The notes: a model not told the origin generated them from the letters alone. DNA of 64,000 nucleotides from Anthoceros angustus (GCA_010909165.1 VJWM01000196.1:62001-126000), one strand, 5' to 3'. Counted from the stretch's first letter, positions 1-13,682 are shown. Numbers and translations: made by a program.

Positions 1-1091
1 TTATATTGATTATCTTATAGAGTTAGAGTACAGTGAAAATTTATAAATATATTTGTATATAGATATTTTTAATATAAAATCTTTTGTATATATTTTACCA
101 TAAATATTATTGAAAATTTTATAATAAAAATTGAATTTTATAATATGCAATATTAAACGCCACATGTGACCTCGTATCAAATATAAGGGTATGTTGTCCA
201 TACATACACTTATGTCCCAGATATGTGGCCACGATGTTAAAACCACTACTCCATCGTCGTACTTTGTTGAGCTACAAAATATGAAGACATAGAGAAAAAC
301 ATTGTTTGAAATAGCTGATTAAAAGATTCGAATCAAAAGTCATACCATTATGATCAACATTATGAGCTGTATCCAAATCTCCAAATATCACATGTCAAAT
401 ATGTTTGTAAGAACTTTGAGAAGCTTAGAAACTTTTCAAACCCTTAAAATTGTTTCAAGTGTTTGGTATTTCCTGCCTCATGTGCCAATTGTAAATGTGC
501 GATTGTCCGTAACCCGACCACATACTATATAAGTCCTAAGTAAACTTTAACTATTATTAATCTCAATTTACTAAGAACCCCTACATATTGGACCTCATAG
601 TTTAGTTACACGGACCATGTGCCAACTAGACAGTTCAACTCCAACTTGGACAAATCAATTTCAAAATTGAATTGAACTGTTAAATAAACTGTAAATGACG
701 AACCATAATCCCACGAATAGGCCATCAAACTGAACTAGATAGAAATTACCCCAAGTTACCCCTTCGAGACCCGGTTTCATTCTTCTTCTTTTTTTTGCAC
801 ATATTCCATTGTATCTGAGGTCAAATATGAACTTTGTTTGCTCAATGTAGAGTTTTGTGCCCAACATCTCGACAAGTCAGCTAGTTCTCAATTTGTCTAA
901 ACATATTGATGGTGAAAGATGTAGAGGCTCATACCTTCAAGACCAATGGAGCCACAATCGGGGAGACTCGTACCTTCATAACCAATGGAGCCACAAATTA
1001 AATGGTTGATCATATTGCTTTTGCACACTTGTGTGGTCATCATGCATATATGTATTCATTAGCTTATGTTTGCTACCAAAAGACCATTTGA

Positions 1092-2311
1092 CTATGTTGG
1101 GCTAGGATTTTACCGGAGAAAGATGTCGAATGATGATGACGATGATGAGGTTCTAGGTTTAGACAAGCATCTCTTCACATGTGTGAATTAGTTACACAAC
1201 ATGGTGCCAACGAAGTACATCTCTCTATTCCAAGATTCAGGTTGGCGGGTAAATGAACTAAGCAACGTATGATTTTGGCGCTTTTTGTTGAGCAAGTATG
1301 CATATTCGGATGCTTTAAGGTAGAAAAGATTGATGAGGATGAAACCTGCTAAGTTTCTTCATGTGGCTATGGCTATTGGAGATGCGTTGTATGCAAGAGA
1401 TAGTTTTGAGCCACAGTTCCTAAGGTTCAAGGAGCTCGTAGCCCCATGCCGTGAGACCACCCATCATCCGCCCACCATGGCACAGGAGAAATTTGAATGA
1501 GATAAAGCGGGCTGATGTTCAAAATATAACGTGTACATTGTAAAATTATGTATTTTAACCTCACAGTCCATCGAACCTTGGGTTTTTTCTTGTAGATTCA
1601 GTTGGGAAGTCGAACTGATTCAAATTGAAATCTAATCATTACTTGCTTAGTCAACAGACTTAAAACCACGTTGGATCTTGTCCGGTAGTGGTTTGATTTT
1701 GGTCTATGTTGGGCTAGGATTTTACCGGAGAAAGATGTCGAATGATGATGACGATGATGAGGTTCTAGGTTTAGACAAGCATCTCTTCACATGTGTGAAT
1801 TAGTTACAACATGGTGCCAACAAGTACATCTCTATTCCAAGATTCAGTTGGGGTAAATGAACTAAGCAACGTATGATTTTGGCGCTTTTTGTTGAGCAAG
1901 TATGCATATTCGGATGCTTTAAGGTAGAAAAGATTGATGAGGATGAAACCTGCTAAGTTTCTTCATGTGGCTATGGCTATTGGAGATGCGTTGTCGCAAG
2001 AGATAGTTTTGAGCCCTGGTTCCTAAGGTTCAAGGAGCTCGTAGAGCCCGCCCACCGTGAGACCACCCATCATGCGTCCGCCCACCACTGACGCACAAAG
2101 GAGAAATTTGAATGAGATAAAGCGGGCTGATGTTCAAAATATAACGTGTACATTGTAAAATTATGTATTTTAACCTCACAGTCCATCGAACCTTGGGTTT
2201 TTTCTTGTAGATTCAGTTGGGAAGTCGAACTGATTCAAATTGAAATCTAATCATTACTTGCTTAGTCAACAGACTGAAAACCACGTTGGATCTTGTCCGG
2301 TAGTGGTTTGA
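1092..2311. repeat. Tandem direct duplication, unit about 612 bp
   Basis: The sequence beginning ctatgttgggctaggatttt at 1092 recurs at 1704, and the two copies run in parallel to the phrase ttgtccggtagtggtttgat near 1679 and 2293. The copies are almost identical over most of their length. They differ by small insertions, deletions and swaps, for example around 1392 versus 1993 and 1437-1490 versus 2040-2100. No coding potential, primer-binding site or polypurine tract lies between them, so I do not call them LTRs. Confidence 0.85.
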
Positions 2312-2398
2312 TTTAGTTCTGTGTTGACGTGGGTTATAACTGAATTTGTCCGGTAGTGGTTTGATTTAGTTCTGTGTTGACGTGGGTTATAACTGAAT
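2293..2398. repeat. 53-bp tandem repeat, two copies
   Basis: A 53-bp unit starting ttgtccggtagtggtttgat occurs at 2293 and again at 2346, essentially identical. Its first 20 bases are also the end of the larger 612-bp unit, so this looks like a local extension of that duplication. Confidence 0.85.
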
Positions 2399-2437
2399 TG
2401 AGCTGAGGGAGTAGCCTTTGACAACTGTCAGTCCATA

Positions 2438-2537
2438 AGTGTCATAACGGACGTTGACGGACTTCGTGGATATGTTTAGTTCAAGCAGTGTCCTAACGGA
2501 CGCTGACGAACTCGTGGATATGTTTAGTTCAAGCAGG
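2438..2537. repeat. Short tandem repeat, about 47 bp, two copies
   Basis: Two adjacent copies share taacggacg, tgacg, tcgtggatatg and tttagttcaagcag, with a few substitutions and small gaps. No function is apparent. Confidence 0.7.
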
Positions 2538-3491
2538 TTGTGAACAAGACAATTTGGCAACATTGTATAATTATTGTTAGTTCAACAACCAGTTGAATCC
2601 TCCTAAGAAGAATATCCAATCAAAGTGGATGAATTTGTGATGAGTGAGGTGCATTGGAGAGTTCCTAAAACTCTAGATGAGCATTTGGACATGGATTCCA
2701 AAAATTTTAAAGGACCTCTATATACTCACAATTGGAGAATTCAGTTCGGCCAATTCTGGTGGGTTCCAAGCTAAATCAGCATCAAACTGAGCTCGAATTG
2801 GCGCAGAGACACAATCCATCGTGGCAACCGTTCGCTGACAATGAGCTAACGCAGCAAGTAATTATTAGCTGCAAGTTCAGTTTCTCCCGGTTCGGACCTC
2901 GAACTGAACTGCCATGGATTACCCATAATTCGGACGCACTGAGATGTGTAAGAAAACGTATTGTACATTTCGCTTTTAACAGTCGCCTCCACCAATTAGT
3001 TTTTTAATGAATTTTTTTGTCATATGTTTAGCTTACGTTTGAACTCCTGGCGGGCCAATTTTGCACGTTGTTGTGCGGAACTTGACTTGGCTTGGCTCAA
3101 GCCACTTGCTAGAAAGATGAAGTTGGTTTCTCATTCTTATCCCAGGTGAGAATACTACCTATACGAAGAATCATTGATATGTAGACTTGGAAATTATCCT
3201 CATTCTTACCTCAGGTAAGAATACTACCTATATGAGGAATCATTTATATGCAGGACTTGGAAATCAACCTTACAAAGAAAGAAGGCCTAGGACCTATGTA
3301 GAACAATACCATCTAATGATAGATTTAATATTTGGGATTAAATTGAGCTATTATATAATATCTAATTCAATTGAGTGTTAAATTTTTTTAGTTCAGTTTT
3401 ATGCCTGTCCAAAAAATCACAATTCACTTATCACAGTTTAACACAATTCAGTTCGAAAATCCAACTAAACTGATAGAATCAAAACTGAACT

Positions 3492-3590
3492 GTCTAGCTA
3501 GCACACAATTCCACGAACGAACTGAACGACTGAACTGAATTGTCTAGCTAGCAAACAATTCGACGAACTTAACGACTGAACTCTACGCAC
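3492..3590. repeat. Short tandem repeat, about 47 bp, two copies
   Basis: The phrase tgtctagctagca followed by acaattc, acgaac and gaacgactgaact occurs at about 3491 and again at about 3540. It lies just upstream of the duplicated promoter segment of EMC8. Confidence 0.7.
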
Positions 3591-3739
3591 CCAAGTTCGA
3601 CGGAACTGGCAGTGCGTCAGGGTCCTAAACAACGGTCTCTTTTGGAGTCTTGAACTGAGTAAGGACAAAGTCCCAATTTGAGCTTGGTAGGGTTCGTTAG
3701 GTCTTCGTTGCCTCTGCTTGATTGATTGACTGATCAATT

Positions 3740-4315
3740 GCCTCCTCTCGAGCTCTGCTCAGAAACATACGCAGAGACAAGTGGCGGATCATTATCAAGC
3801 CCAGGGGATCTGACCTTCCAGCCAGGGACGGAGCTATCCAGGGAATTAATCCTCGAACCCTCTCAAGTGTCATCCCTACCTATCCTGGGTACTGTTCACA
3901 TGCTGCAATTCGTGGGAACTTGTTGAGAAACAGAAGCACCGTCTTTCGCTGTCGACGGAAGAGCGGGCCTCGTTAACGGGGTTGCTACCTGACGAGACAT
4001 GCTGAGTGAGCCGAGCACGCATCGTCTAAGTTCGACCCCACACAGCGAGTAGGTAGTCTGCCCTATTTGCCCCCAAAGAGGAAAGCCCTGAGCGGTGCCG
4101 TTTAATGTTTTCGAGCTTAGCAATTGAACTTGAAGTTGAAGAGGTTGTGTAGCCCAGGTTTCCGCGCAAGCTACCTCTTGACAATCCAAACCAGCGGCAC
4201 TGGTGAGGGTTTGAGAATCCAGGGGGAAAAGTGGGACAAGCAGGTGCTGTCTGCAGGCGAGCAGGCAGTCAGGAAGGACCCAATGGCTCCACCGGGATCC
4301 AAATCCAAGATCCTG
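3740..4315. promoter_or_regulatory. Diverged copy of the TOM7 bidirectional promoter, upstream of EMC8
   Basis: This stretch aligns in order and orientation with 13635-14200. Shared landmarks include ctcagaa.cat..gcaga (3758 / 13650), aagtgtcatccctacctatcctgg (3869 / 13749), catgctg.gagccgag (3997 / 13896), ccctatttgcc/cccaaagaggaaag (4059 / 13968), and the run from agaatcc.g to atggctccaccgggatccaa around each start codon. At 13.7 kb the same sequence separates two divergent genes. Here it supplies the promoter, 5' leader and first codons of EMC8, while the leftward gene start is degenerate. Promoter activity is inferred from position. Confidence 0.75.
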
Positions 4316-5536
4316 GCGGGAGATGGCAGCAGGTTCGAAATTTCTCAGGCTGCGTACGTCAAGCTTGTGTTGCACGCGCTCAAGCACAAAACGAGTAGCG
4401 TAAACGGTGTCCTCATTGGAAGAGTGACTGGCCAAGGGATACTTCAGGATGGAGCGGAGGGAAATGGCAGTGTTGAGGTTGTTGATTCTGTGCCCCTCTT
4501 TCATGGGCAGCTGGGGCTGCTTCCAATGCTTGAGCTTGCTCTCACTCAGGTAGGTGAAAGGGACATGAAATTGTCACTGTCGGATTTGTAAATCGGAGTT
4601 CCGAGAAGTTCCGAGCTCTTGGCAGGCATGGAATGGATCTCAAGTCAGGATGAGTTTTGCTGTAAACTGAGCAGACATCATTGTGTTTTTGGACAGGTTG
4701 ATGCATATCTACAAACACAAAATGATGACCTTACCATCGTCGGCTACTACCATGGGAATGAGCTGTTCGATGACACCGAGGTAAACTCTATTGCTCGCAA
4801 GATTGGCGACAAGATAGCACAATATTGTCCCGAGGCCATTATACTCCTGGTAAGTGTCAAACGTGAGCAGAAACAACGGGTCTGGGTTTTAGGGTTCAGC
4901 TTCACAGATTCTTAGCTTCTGTATGTCTGTAGCAGAGCTGACCTGACCTGATCTGATATGGATGCTCTGTCTGGCAATATCTCTGCAGCTTGATCATGGG
5001 TTACTTGGGAGTCTTACTACAAGGAACAAGACGAAACCCGTGACTCAGGTAGTGGAAGGTTGAGTGGCTGCAAGCCTGATTAACTCGTTGATTGAAGCAG
5101 TGTTACCCTAGCTTGCCCGCCTCCTCTCCCTGGCACACCGGACGCAGCAACTGCCTTTTCTCTACCCCTGAGGCTCTTCTTGGGTTTGTGTTCCAGCTGT
5201 TTGTGCGTGATAGTGCAAGAGGGTGGCACATTTCTGGAGAGCTTCAGCTGAAGGAGGCTACTGCAAATGGCATCCTTTTGGACTACATCTCAGAAGGAAG
5301 AGATCAACTGGTGGTGGATTTTGATGAGCATTTGGACGATGTTGCGAAGTATGTCCTTTTCATGCCATCTGAAAGTGCTGGTTGTGGGGGTTGGAATGAT
5401 TAGTCTTTTTCCGTCTATTCTTCGCCTATTTTGTAATTGTTTGTTGGGCTTTCTGCGGGGTTCTCCGATCTTCTGATATCCTTTGTACGACCCCGTGCTG
5501 CGCAGGGACTGGCTCAATCCCCAATTGTTCGCCTAG
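4283..5536 (+). CDS. EMC8: ER membrane protein complex subunit 8/9 (EMC8/9 family)
   Basis: EMC8/9 is a cytosolic subunit of the ER membrane protein complex, which inserts tail-anchored and multipass proteins; it has a catalytically dead MPN-like fold. Five exons read 4283-4549, 4697-4849, 4989-5048, 5197-5348 and 5506-5536, all GT-AG and in phase, giving about 220 residues, close to the family length. Family landmarks are AYVKLVLHALKH and SVNGVLIGR near the N-terminus, VGYYHGNE in exon 2, LFVRD in exon 4, and VDFDEHLDD followed by DWLNP at the C-terminus. ATG 4283 is the first in-frame ATG. It adds about 17 residues (MAPPGSKSK...) before the usual family start; these match the TOM7 N-terminus at 14168 and were probably acquired with the duplicated promoter segment. 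The exon joins come from reading splice sites, without cDNA. Confidence 0.88.
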
Positions 5537-6003
5537 GTTGTCGATTGTCTCTTCTGTTCACAAGTTTTGCCAAGGTTTGAGAGACTAGAAGGCCAGGCGC
5601 TTCCTTAAGCTACCTAACAGTAAGGCAAAAGGACTCCTTCATCAAAGCACACTGTTGCAAATCAATCAGTCACGGACACTAATGATGGCGTTTCTTGTCT
5701 GGGCCACAGCCACCGCAGAGCTTGCAAACTAGTGTGATGCCTTCGAATGTCGATGTAGGATCCAGTCCTTTGTCATACAGACATATCCATATAGGATCAG
5801 TTCTCAGCTTAAAACATGTTTGTTTGACCAGTACGATTCTACAGTAAACGGTTCGCAATAGATATCAATCATAGCCCACATAAGGGTGGGCTACTAGCAA
5901 GAAGCAGGTGGCCATGATTCGTGCCATCTTACCTGTTGCTCATTGCGTAGCATGACAGTGACAAATCTAAATTCCACTCGAGTAAGCAAAAATTCCTGAA
6001 CTC
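5537..6003. other. Intergenic region between convergent EMC8 and mL53
   Basis: This holds the 3' regions of two convergent genes. No ORF here has homology I recognise, and I see no repeat or RNA gene. Confidence 0.6.
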
Positions 6004-6354
6004 TTACTTGCTCTTGAAAAGCCCTTCCGTGGAAGGATGGTGGCCCGACAAGTCCAATCCGGAATCCTTGAACAGCTGCTCTGTCTCCATGAACTCCGCC
6101 TGCTCGAAAATGCGCTTGCGCATGACCTGTGCTGGCAGCTTAGATCCATCCAGCACCTCTTCCTTGCCGTTGATGAATGTAATGGTGACCTGGGGATGGT
6201 GACTGTCGGTGCGTCGCTTCACCACCACCTCGCAGTCAGGGTTGGAAGCTCGCGCCTTCCGGGAGTTACACTGCGCAAGAAACTCCAACGCGGAACACGA
6301 CCGCGGGTCCAGTGGATTGAACTCGATCTTCACCCGCGACAGATGCTTGAACAT
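6004..6354 (-). CDS. MRPL53: Mitochondrial large ribosomal subunit protein mL53
   Basis: A single-exon gene of 116 residues with the thioredoxin-like L51/S25/CI-B8 type fold expected for mL53 of the mitochondrial ribosome. Start and body match the plant family: MFKHLSRVKIEFNPLDPRS, then EFLAQCN.RKA, VVKRRTD, and the TFINGKEE segment before the C-terminal helix. The frame stays open upstream to 6552, but that extension is low-complexity Arg/Thr/Gly sequence; the family start is the ATG at 6354. It lies head to head with PLMT, 318 bp apart, and tail to tail with EMC8. The protein needs mitochondrial import; no long cleavable presequence is evident, which is usual for this family. Confidence 0.85.
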   Translation of the reverse strand: MFKHLSRVKIEFNPLDPRSCSALEFLAQCNSRKARASNPDCEVVVKRRTDSHHPQVTITFINGKEEVLDGSKLPAQVMRKRIFEQAEFMETEQLFKDSGLDLSGHHPSTEGLFKSK

Positions 6355-6672
6355 CCTGCCTCCCTCCCAGGCTCGACCTCGTGTCTGTGTCCGTGTGCGT
6401 GTGCCTGCACCTTCCCGTTCCCGTGTCTCCGCACACGCTACCTGGCATTCCGTTGTTCTCCGCCCTGCTGTAGTGCCGCGTAGGCAGCCTAACGCAAACC
6501 CAAACCCTAAGAGAAAGGCCAAATCTGAGACGGCCACGTACGTATCACACAACGTCTACTGAAGAGCTTCAACAAGTTCCCGCCCATTTCAGTCTTTCAG
6601 TCCAGACTTCAGCAGCTGACATTGGGTGCGTGACCATCTCCAGACGACGGGATCGCGGACGCAGGGCAGGCC
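6355..6672. promoter_or_regulatory. Divergent intergenic region mL53 / PLMT
   Basis: The starts of mL53 (leftward) and PLMT (rightward) are 318 bp apart, so this must hold both promoters. It contains a GT/CG-rich stretch at 6380-6415 (gtgtctgtgtccgtgtgcgtgtg type). I see no clear TATA box. Confidence 0.5.
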
Positions 6673-7301
6673 ATGGGGGTTCTCGCGGTGGTGTACAGCT
6701 TGGGGTGGCACAATTTGGTGGTCTGGGCCTTCGTATTGGCGCCCTTCTACTTCTACTGGTACTTGTGGACCAATCCGCAACGGTGGGTGCAGTTTTGCGG
6801 GACAGATGTGGATCCCAGCCACCGCATGGCCGAAGTGTCGCTGGTCCTTAAGGTTGCCCAGATCCTGGCAGTGCTCTCTGCCGCTTCTATCACCAGGATG
6901 CCTCCTTGGTACTGCGTCCTGCTCTTTGGTGTGGGCCAATTTTTGAATTACAGGTGAGGTTGTTTCAGTTATGAGGCTCTAGACCGTCGATTTGCTCTAG
7001 TTCAGGACGTTTGTCTCACAGAGCATTTCTCGTTCGCATCTCTTAATGCAGAGTTTACGACCTGCTGGGGGAAGCTGGCGTGTACTATGGAGTCCGATTC
7101 GGAAAGAATATTCCCTGGGTAACCGGTTTTCCGTTTGGGTATATGAAGGATCCCCAGTACATAGGGTCGATCCTCAGCCTGCTTGGCGTTGCCTGCTGGG
7201 TCCCTTGGAGGTTTGTCCTCGTGTGGATCATGGGTTATGTGTTTATGATGTTTCTGGAGGCCGATGAGAATCCTGCTACGCGTGCAAAGAAGATTGTTTA
7301 G
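6673..7301 (+). CDS. PLMT: Phosphatidyl-N-methylethanolamine N-methyltransferase (PLMT/PEMT family)
   Basis: This is an integral ER enzyme that adds methyl groups from S-adenosylmethionine to methylated phosphatidylethanolamine, the last steps to phosphatidylcholine. Two exons, 6673-6953 and 7052-7301, join in phase through a 98-bp GT-AG intron, giving 176 residues, near the usual 160-200. The protein is mostly hydrophobic helices. The catalytic region reads VYDLLGEAGVYYGVRFG, then PWVTGFPFGYMKDPQYIGSI, and ends with an acidic LEADENPATR tail, all typical of the family. The ATG at 6673 gives the expected short N-terminus. The gene is divergent from mL53 and convergent with SufS, whose stop lies about 230 bp downstream. 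Confidence 0.92.
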
Positions 7302-7442
7302 AAGGATTACACACGTATATATTCGGATATCAAAGTTTTGATACGATACAGAGGAGGATGGCAGCTTGATTAGTTTCAGGCTCGGGTCCCGGCATCATTT
7401 AACACCACCATAAAGCTATGTTTTGTTCATTTCAATTACTGG

Positions 7443-7523
7443 TACATCTTTACATGCAAGTATCTCGGATACATCTTTACATGCAAGTATCTCGGATACA
7501 TCTTTACATGCAAGTATCTCGGA
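7443..7523. repeat. 27-bp perfect tandem repeat, three copies, between PLMT and SufS 3' ends
   Basis: The unit tacatctttacatgcaagt+atctcgga starts at 7443, 7470 and 7497. It sits between the PLMT stop (7301) and the SufS stop (7531), so it probably lies in one or both 3' UTRs. The copies look identical, so the expansion is recent. Confidence 0.95.
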
Positions 7524-7530
7524 CTATAAT

Positions 7531-10026
<2,496 letters not shown>

Positions 10027-11302
10027 TTCGACACTCTACCAGCCCTCGGCAGGCAGAGACTCCAGAACCCGCCACACACCAATTCCGAGTCTGTAGGGGC
10101 AGATGGGGTGGGAATTTCCAGGGTTTAGGAGATGGGTCACCTAACATGAAGTGTATTCCCTGCATCTAGCCGCTTGCCCGTAAGGATTTCATTTTTCATA
10201 AAGCACTGGATAGATCGTAATTTCAGATGCCATAATCCTCATAACCAACGCCAACGGGGCCCAGGGTTCTGCTCCTTATTGGATCCACCCTGCTAAAGCA
10301 ATTGCTTGGTACTGTATGGAGTCTTCCGTCAGTGCATTTCGAGGAACATACAGGATCAAGAGATAGGGAAATCGTCCTGCTACCAATGCGTTGGCCTTTT
10401 AGCTTGCTCAGACAAGTTGCTTGCCACTCTGGGGAAAGGTTTGCAGCTGAAAGACCCCTTGGAGTCCTCCCGCATCTGTGTACAGACACTCATCATGCTG
10501 AGAGGACGTACGCTTCCCACCAGGAGTAAATCAGTACAATGAAAGCAAAGGGAGTCGTGCCTTCCTTGGTGATAGTAACTGGAAAAGGCTATGAAATAAA
10601 CGAGTGCCCACAAGGAAATTTTCACCATGCATTCATATGTGAGAGCAGCTAGTCTCATCACGCCACCCCCGTTTTGCAGGCCCTGATTGTATGGCAGCAG
10701 ATATTTCAGGAAGCAAAGCTTGTATATTCTATGCCGTTATCGGACCATGCGGATTGACACGAATACCTCGGAGGACTTCGGAGGACCCCGAGGGACAGGA
10801 GTGTCAGACGACCTAAAGTCATCAGTCCTTGAAACGTAAGTCACATGGTCCGTCGACGCATAACTGCGACAACGAAGAACGGCAGAATATGCCCATGTAC
10901 CTAGTGAAACCTGTAGCAATTGCTACTTCTTTTCTTCGTGTCCACGGACAAGACTCTGGCCTGAGAGCGAGCACAGCAGGACGTAGCACAGCTCACGAGG
11001 TCCGCACGAATTTGATCTGGAGAGGGCGACCACAAAAGCAGCTGCGATGGACTTTTCCTTCCTGAAGGTTGGATTCGATGCGTGTCCTGCGTATAGGGAA
11101 GTTATGGCTAGGGTGATGGGAACAGGCCGCGCCGCCTGAAGGTCCCGTGCCGTCGTGGGCCGGCTTTGCTTTTGATCCTTTGAGGTTGATGGACCTGTGA
11201 TTGGGAGGACCAACCTCTTGCTACCCTGTGGCAACTGGGGGGGGTGTCTGTCTCTTTAGATCTTCCTGCTCGCTCAGAAATAGGTGCAAGTTTGAACAAG
11301 CA
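10027..11302. other. Unassigned region between SufS and RLF
   Basis: No ORF here could be tied to a known family. On the minus strand near 10600-10630 an ATG opens a short hydrophobic, signal-peptide-like stretch (MVKISLWALVYFIAF), followed by a possible GT donor and a downstream open segment to about 10383. This could be a small secreted or membrane protein gene with introns, but I cannot support an exon model. The region also holds the SufS promoter and the RLF 5' leader; a CAG acceptor-like site at 11319 suggests a 5' UTR intron for RLF. Confidence 0.4.
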
Positions 11303-11359
11303 ATGTTTGTGTTGCAGGGGAATAATCTTATCAGAACTGACGATCTGGAGTCGCCGACC

Positions 11360-12484
11360 ATGATGCCGAGGATATCGGCTGGCTACTCGATCTCAACCCA
11401 GGATTCTGACATACATGCTGAGGAAGCTGGCCCTTCCACTGCAGATACATTCGACCACCTTCAGACTTTACAAGTTTCTCCCAAAGCCCTGGCAGCTAGA
11501 GCTCCGGATGTCCCATTTCTCCAGGCGGGTGATGATGCATCGGCACAGAATACAGCATTGTTGATGCCTCCTCCAAAACCAAAGATACGAGCTAAAATTC
11601 CACTGGAGAAGGGCTACAGTCAGATGGATTGGCTGAAGCTGACACAAACCAAGCCTGATCTCGCAGGTTTGGCTGCTCTTGGATCTCATCGTCGTGGTGA
11701 CGACCTGCTTTCAATGTGGTAGCTACCTAACACCCGTCTGTACTACAGGATTGAAGGGTCGGTCGAGCAGGAGGCCCATTTCCATGGAAGAGGTAAAGCT
11801 CCACAAAACTGATGAGGATGCATGGACTGTGCTGCGTGGCCGTGTGTACAACATCTCGCCTTACCTCAGATTCCACCCTGGAGGTATCCAATCCAAATTT
11901 CCTTCTCTTTCCACAGTTGTTAACATCAACACAAGGGGCAGTAGGGTGCTTTCATTGCCCTTGAGACGGTCCATTTAGCTGGAAACTCCCCAACAACTGT
12001 CAGACTCTGTTCCAAGTCACAGCTGTGTTCATGCCAGCCAAAGTAAACCTCAATGCCGAAACTGGGCTTTCTCACTCGAGCAAACCCAGGAAAGCGCTTA
12101 GAGCGTCATGGTGGTCACTGGAGAATCGATAACCAGACCATGCTAAGTGGCGAGTGCATTGTAATACTGTGCAGAGTCTGCCCTTTGCATCCAGTTTTAC
12201 AGTCGTGTCAAACAGTATGTTAAGCTCTATTTTAACATACTGACTGTAGCTCCATTTTTTTGGCAGGACGGGACATGCTGATCAAGGGTGCAGGGAGGGA
12301 CTGCACGTCTTTATTCAGTATCCTCTGCTCCTTGATACATTTGTCCACCTGTTCGTGGGCCATGGCATTGCTATCCTTAATTGACTATTCAGACAAGTAC
12401 CATGCATGGGTGAATGCTGAATTTTTGTTAGAGAAGTGTTTAGTTGGAGTCTTAGACGTTACCCCTCAGGGAGATACAGCCTAA
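11360..12484 (+). CDS. RLF: Cytochrome b5-domain protein, RLF-like (REDUCED LATERAL ROOT FORMATION)
   Basis: In Arabidopsis RLF is a cytosolic cytochrome b5-like protein needed for lateral root initiation. Four exons, 11360-11666, 11749-11883, 12267-12317 and 12393-12484, join in phase to about 194 residues. The conserved core begins [16 protein letters not shown], continues PDLAGLKG and [13 protein letters not shown], and carries both heme-ligand histidines: HPGG at the exon 2/3 junction and YHAW in exon 4. It ends [13 protein letters not shown], as in the family. The start is uncertain: ATG 11303 lies within a run that looks like a splice acceptor (gtgttgcag at 11319), so I prefer ATG 11360. 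Intron 2 is longer (383 bp) than the rest. Confidence 0.9.
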
Positions 12485-13077
12485 GTAGCCAAGCGACGAC
12501 AGACCTGGGCAACGGCTTACTTCGGCTTCGACCATGGCGTCTGCTTTATCACCGTCTGGCACGTTTAGCTTAGCTCATTCAGACAAACTGAAATCTGCCC
12601 AAGAAACAATTGAATGCAATATGATCTCTGTTTATCTTGACTACAAAGGTGGGAGGTTTAACCTTGATATTAACATTATTTAATCTCTTATGAAGTTGAA
12701 GTCACGTTAAAAAGCCATTATTCAACCTTCCCAGTTTCACACGCAACCAGAAACCTACAGAATTGATTCTCAGATAATTATTTCCAATTGTACATACTCC
12801 AAATATAAATACTTTCCAATAGGTATTTAACACACTTGATAGGGATGTTTCTTCCATTATTTACGGATGGCCTGTTGCGCTTCTTGTTTAGCGAATCCCG
12901 TTAGAAAATTTGAGAAATGAGACTGCACAGGTAGCTTGTGTTGAAGAGCTCTGTGGTTGGTGAAGGGCTGCAGGTAGTCTACATACGTTGTTGTTTCGTA
13001 GCGGAACAGAGACTGGGTTGGATGGGCTGGAAACTTGAATCCAGGTATGCACATATGCAAGTAGAGGGCGAAAAAAC
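12485..13077. other. Intergenic region between convergent RLF and membrane-protein gene
   Basis: A 50-codon ORF at 12535-12687 starts with ATG but has no recognised homology and runs into AT-rich DNA. The rest is AT-rich 3' flanking sequence with no repeat or RNA gene that I can see. Confidence 0.5.
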
Positions 13078-13682
13078 TCAACTGCGCTTGGTTTTGCGCC
13101 GTGGTTTCTTGCTGGGCTTTCCAGTTTGTTCTGAAAAACCAGTGGCTCCAGATACATTACTCTGTTCAGCCGTGTCAGCACCAGGCGTAGCTGATGTCTC
13201 GCCTTTCGCTGTATCGACACTGAAAGCGTTGTCTTTGGGCTGGTTCCTGAAGACTGTGTTCTTGAATACTTGATCGGGGACGTAGTAGTTTCCGAGCCAC
13301 CACACAAAGATAAGTCCCGCACTGCAGACGGGCCGGCATGTCAGCTCCTACTTCATAATGCCAAAAGAAATAGCTGGATGTCATCGGGAAAGCTGCAAGA
13401 AGGACCTGTCACTAACCTGACCAAAGCGAACTGGACAGGATCAGCTCCACTCTTGATGCCGAAAAACGATGGAGACGGCCCCGTCTGCTCGATCACAGCG
13501 CCCGTCTCGCCGGATTGCCTGAATGGTGGCTCAAATGCCCTGCCCAGAGCATCCAAGAAAGAGCGCACGCTCTGTCCTCCTGCCCCTGAAATCGTCTCCT
13601 CAGGCTTTTGAATCAGCTTGACAGAGAACTTAAACCCATCCGTGATATCCTCAGAAGCATCTGCAGATACCCCCATCATCAT
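13078..13682 (-). CDS. Small single-pass membrane protein, function unknown
   Basis: Two exons (13682-13417 and 13321-13078) join in phase over a 95-bp GT-AG intron, giving about 169 residues. The N-terminal two thirds is soluble, with DGFKFSVKLIQKPEET and a Pro/Ser-rich FFGIKSGADP stretch. One hydrophobic segment follows (QFALVSAGLIFVWWLGNYYV), then FKNTVFRNQPKD, a low-complexity Ser/Thr/Glu region and a strongly basic Lys/Arg tail (KKPRRKTKR). The SGADP-FAL.SAGL-WWLGNYYVPDQ block looks like a conserved family core, but I cannot name a family. The start was chosen as the first Met before the conserved core; the frame stays open upstream. It lies head to head with TOM7, 485 bp away, sharing the promoter segment that was duplicated to EMC8. 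Confidence 0.7.

Larger units (their letters stand above)
1..3700. other. AT-rich gene-poor region
   Basis: No ORF here resembles a protein I know. The first 250 bases are strongly AT-rich. The stretch is dominated by the direct repeats listed separately (1092-2311, 2293-2398, 2438-2537, 3492-3590). Its open frames are short, lack splice-consistent continuation and carry repetitive sequence. I see no LTR, tRNA or transposase. It is probably decayed repeat DNA at the edge of the gene island that begins near 3.7 kb. Confidence 0.6.

Noticed and set aside
1092-2311. Pair of 612-bp repeats as LTRs of a solo or short element
   Set aside because: They are directly adjacent with no internal region, primer-binding site or polypurine tract and lack TG...CA ends.
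3896-4504. 202-codon minus-strand ORF over the EMC8 first exon
   Set aside because: It is the antisense of EMC8 exon 1 and its leader. The sense strand has clear family homology and splice sites.
6037-6562. Plus-strand ORFs of 117-148 codons opposite mL53
   Set aside because: Antisense shadows of the mL53 coding region and its GC-rich leader, without domain similarity.
10380-10661. Small signal-peptide-like minus-strand ORF
   Set aside because: The hydrophobic start is suggestive, but no family match and no convincing exon chain, so it is mentioned only as a possibility in the intergenic entry.
12535-12687. 50-codon ATG ORF downstream of RLF
   Set aside because: Too short, runs into AT-rich DNA, no homology or splice continuation seen.
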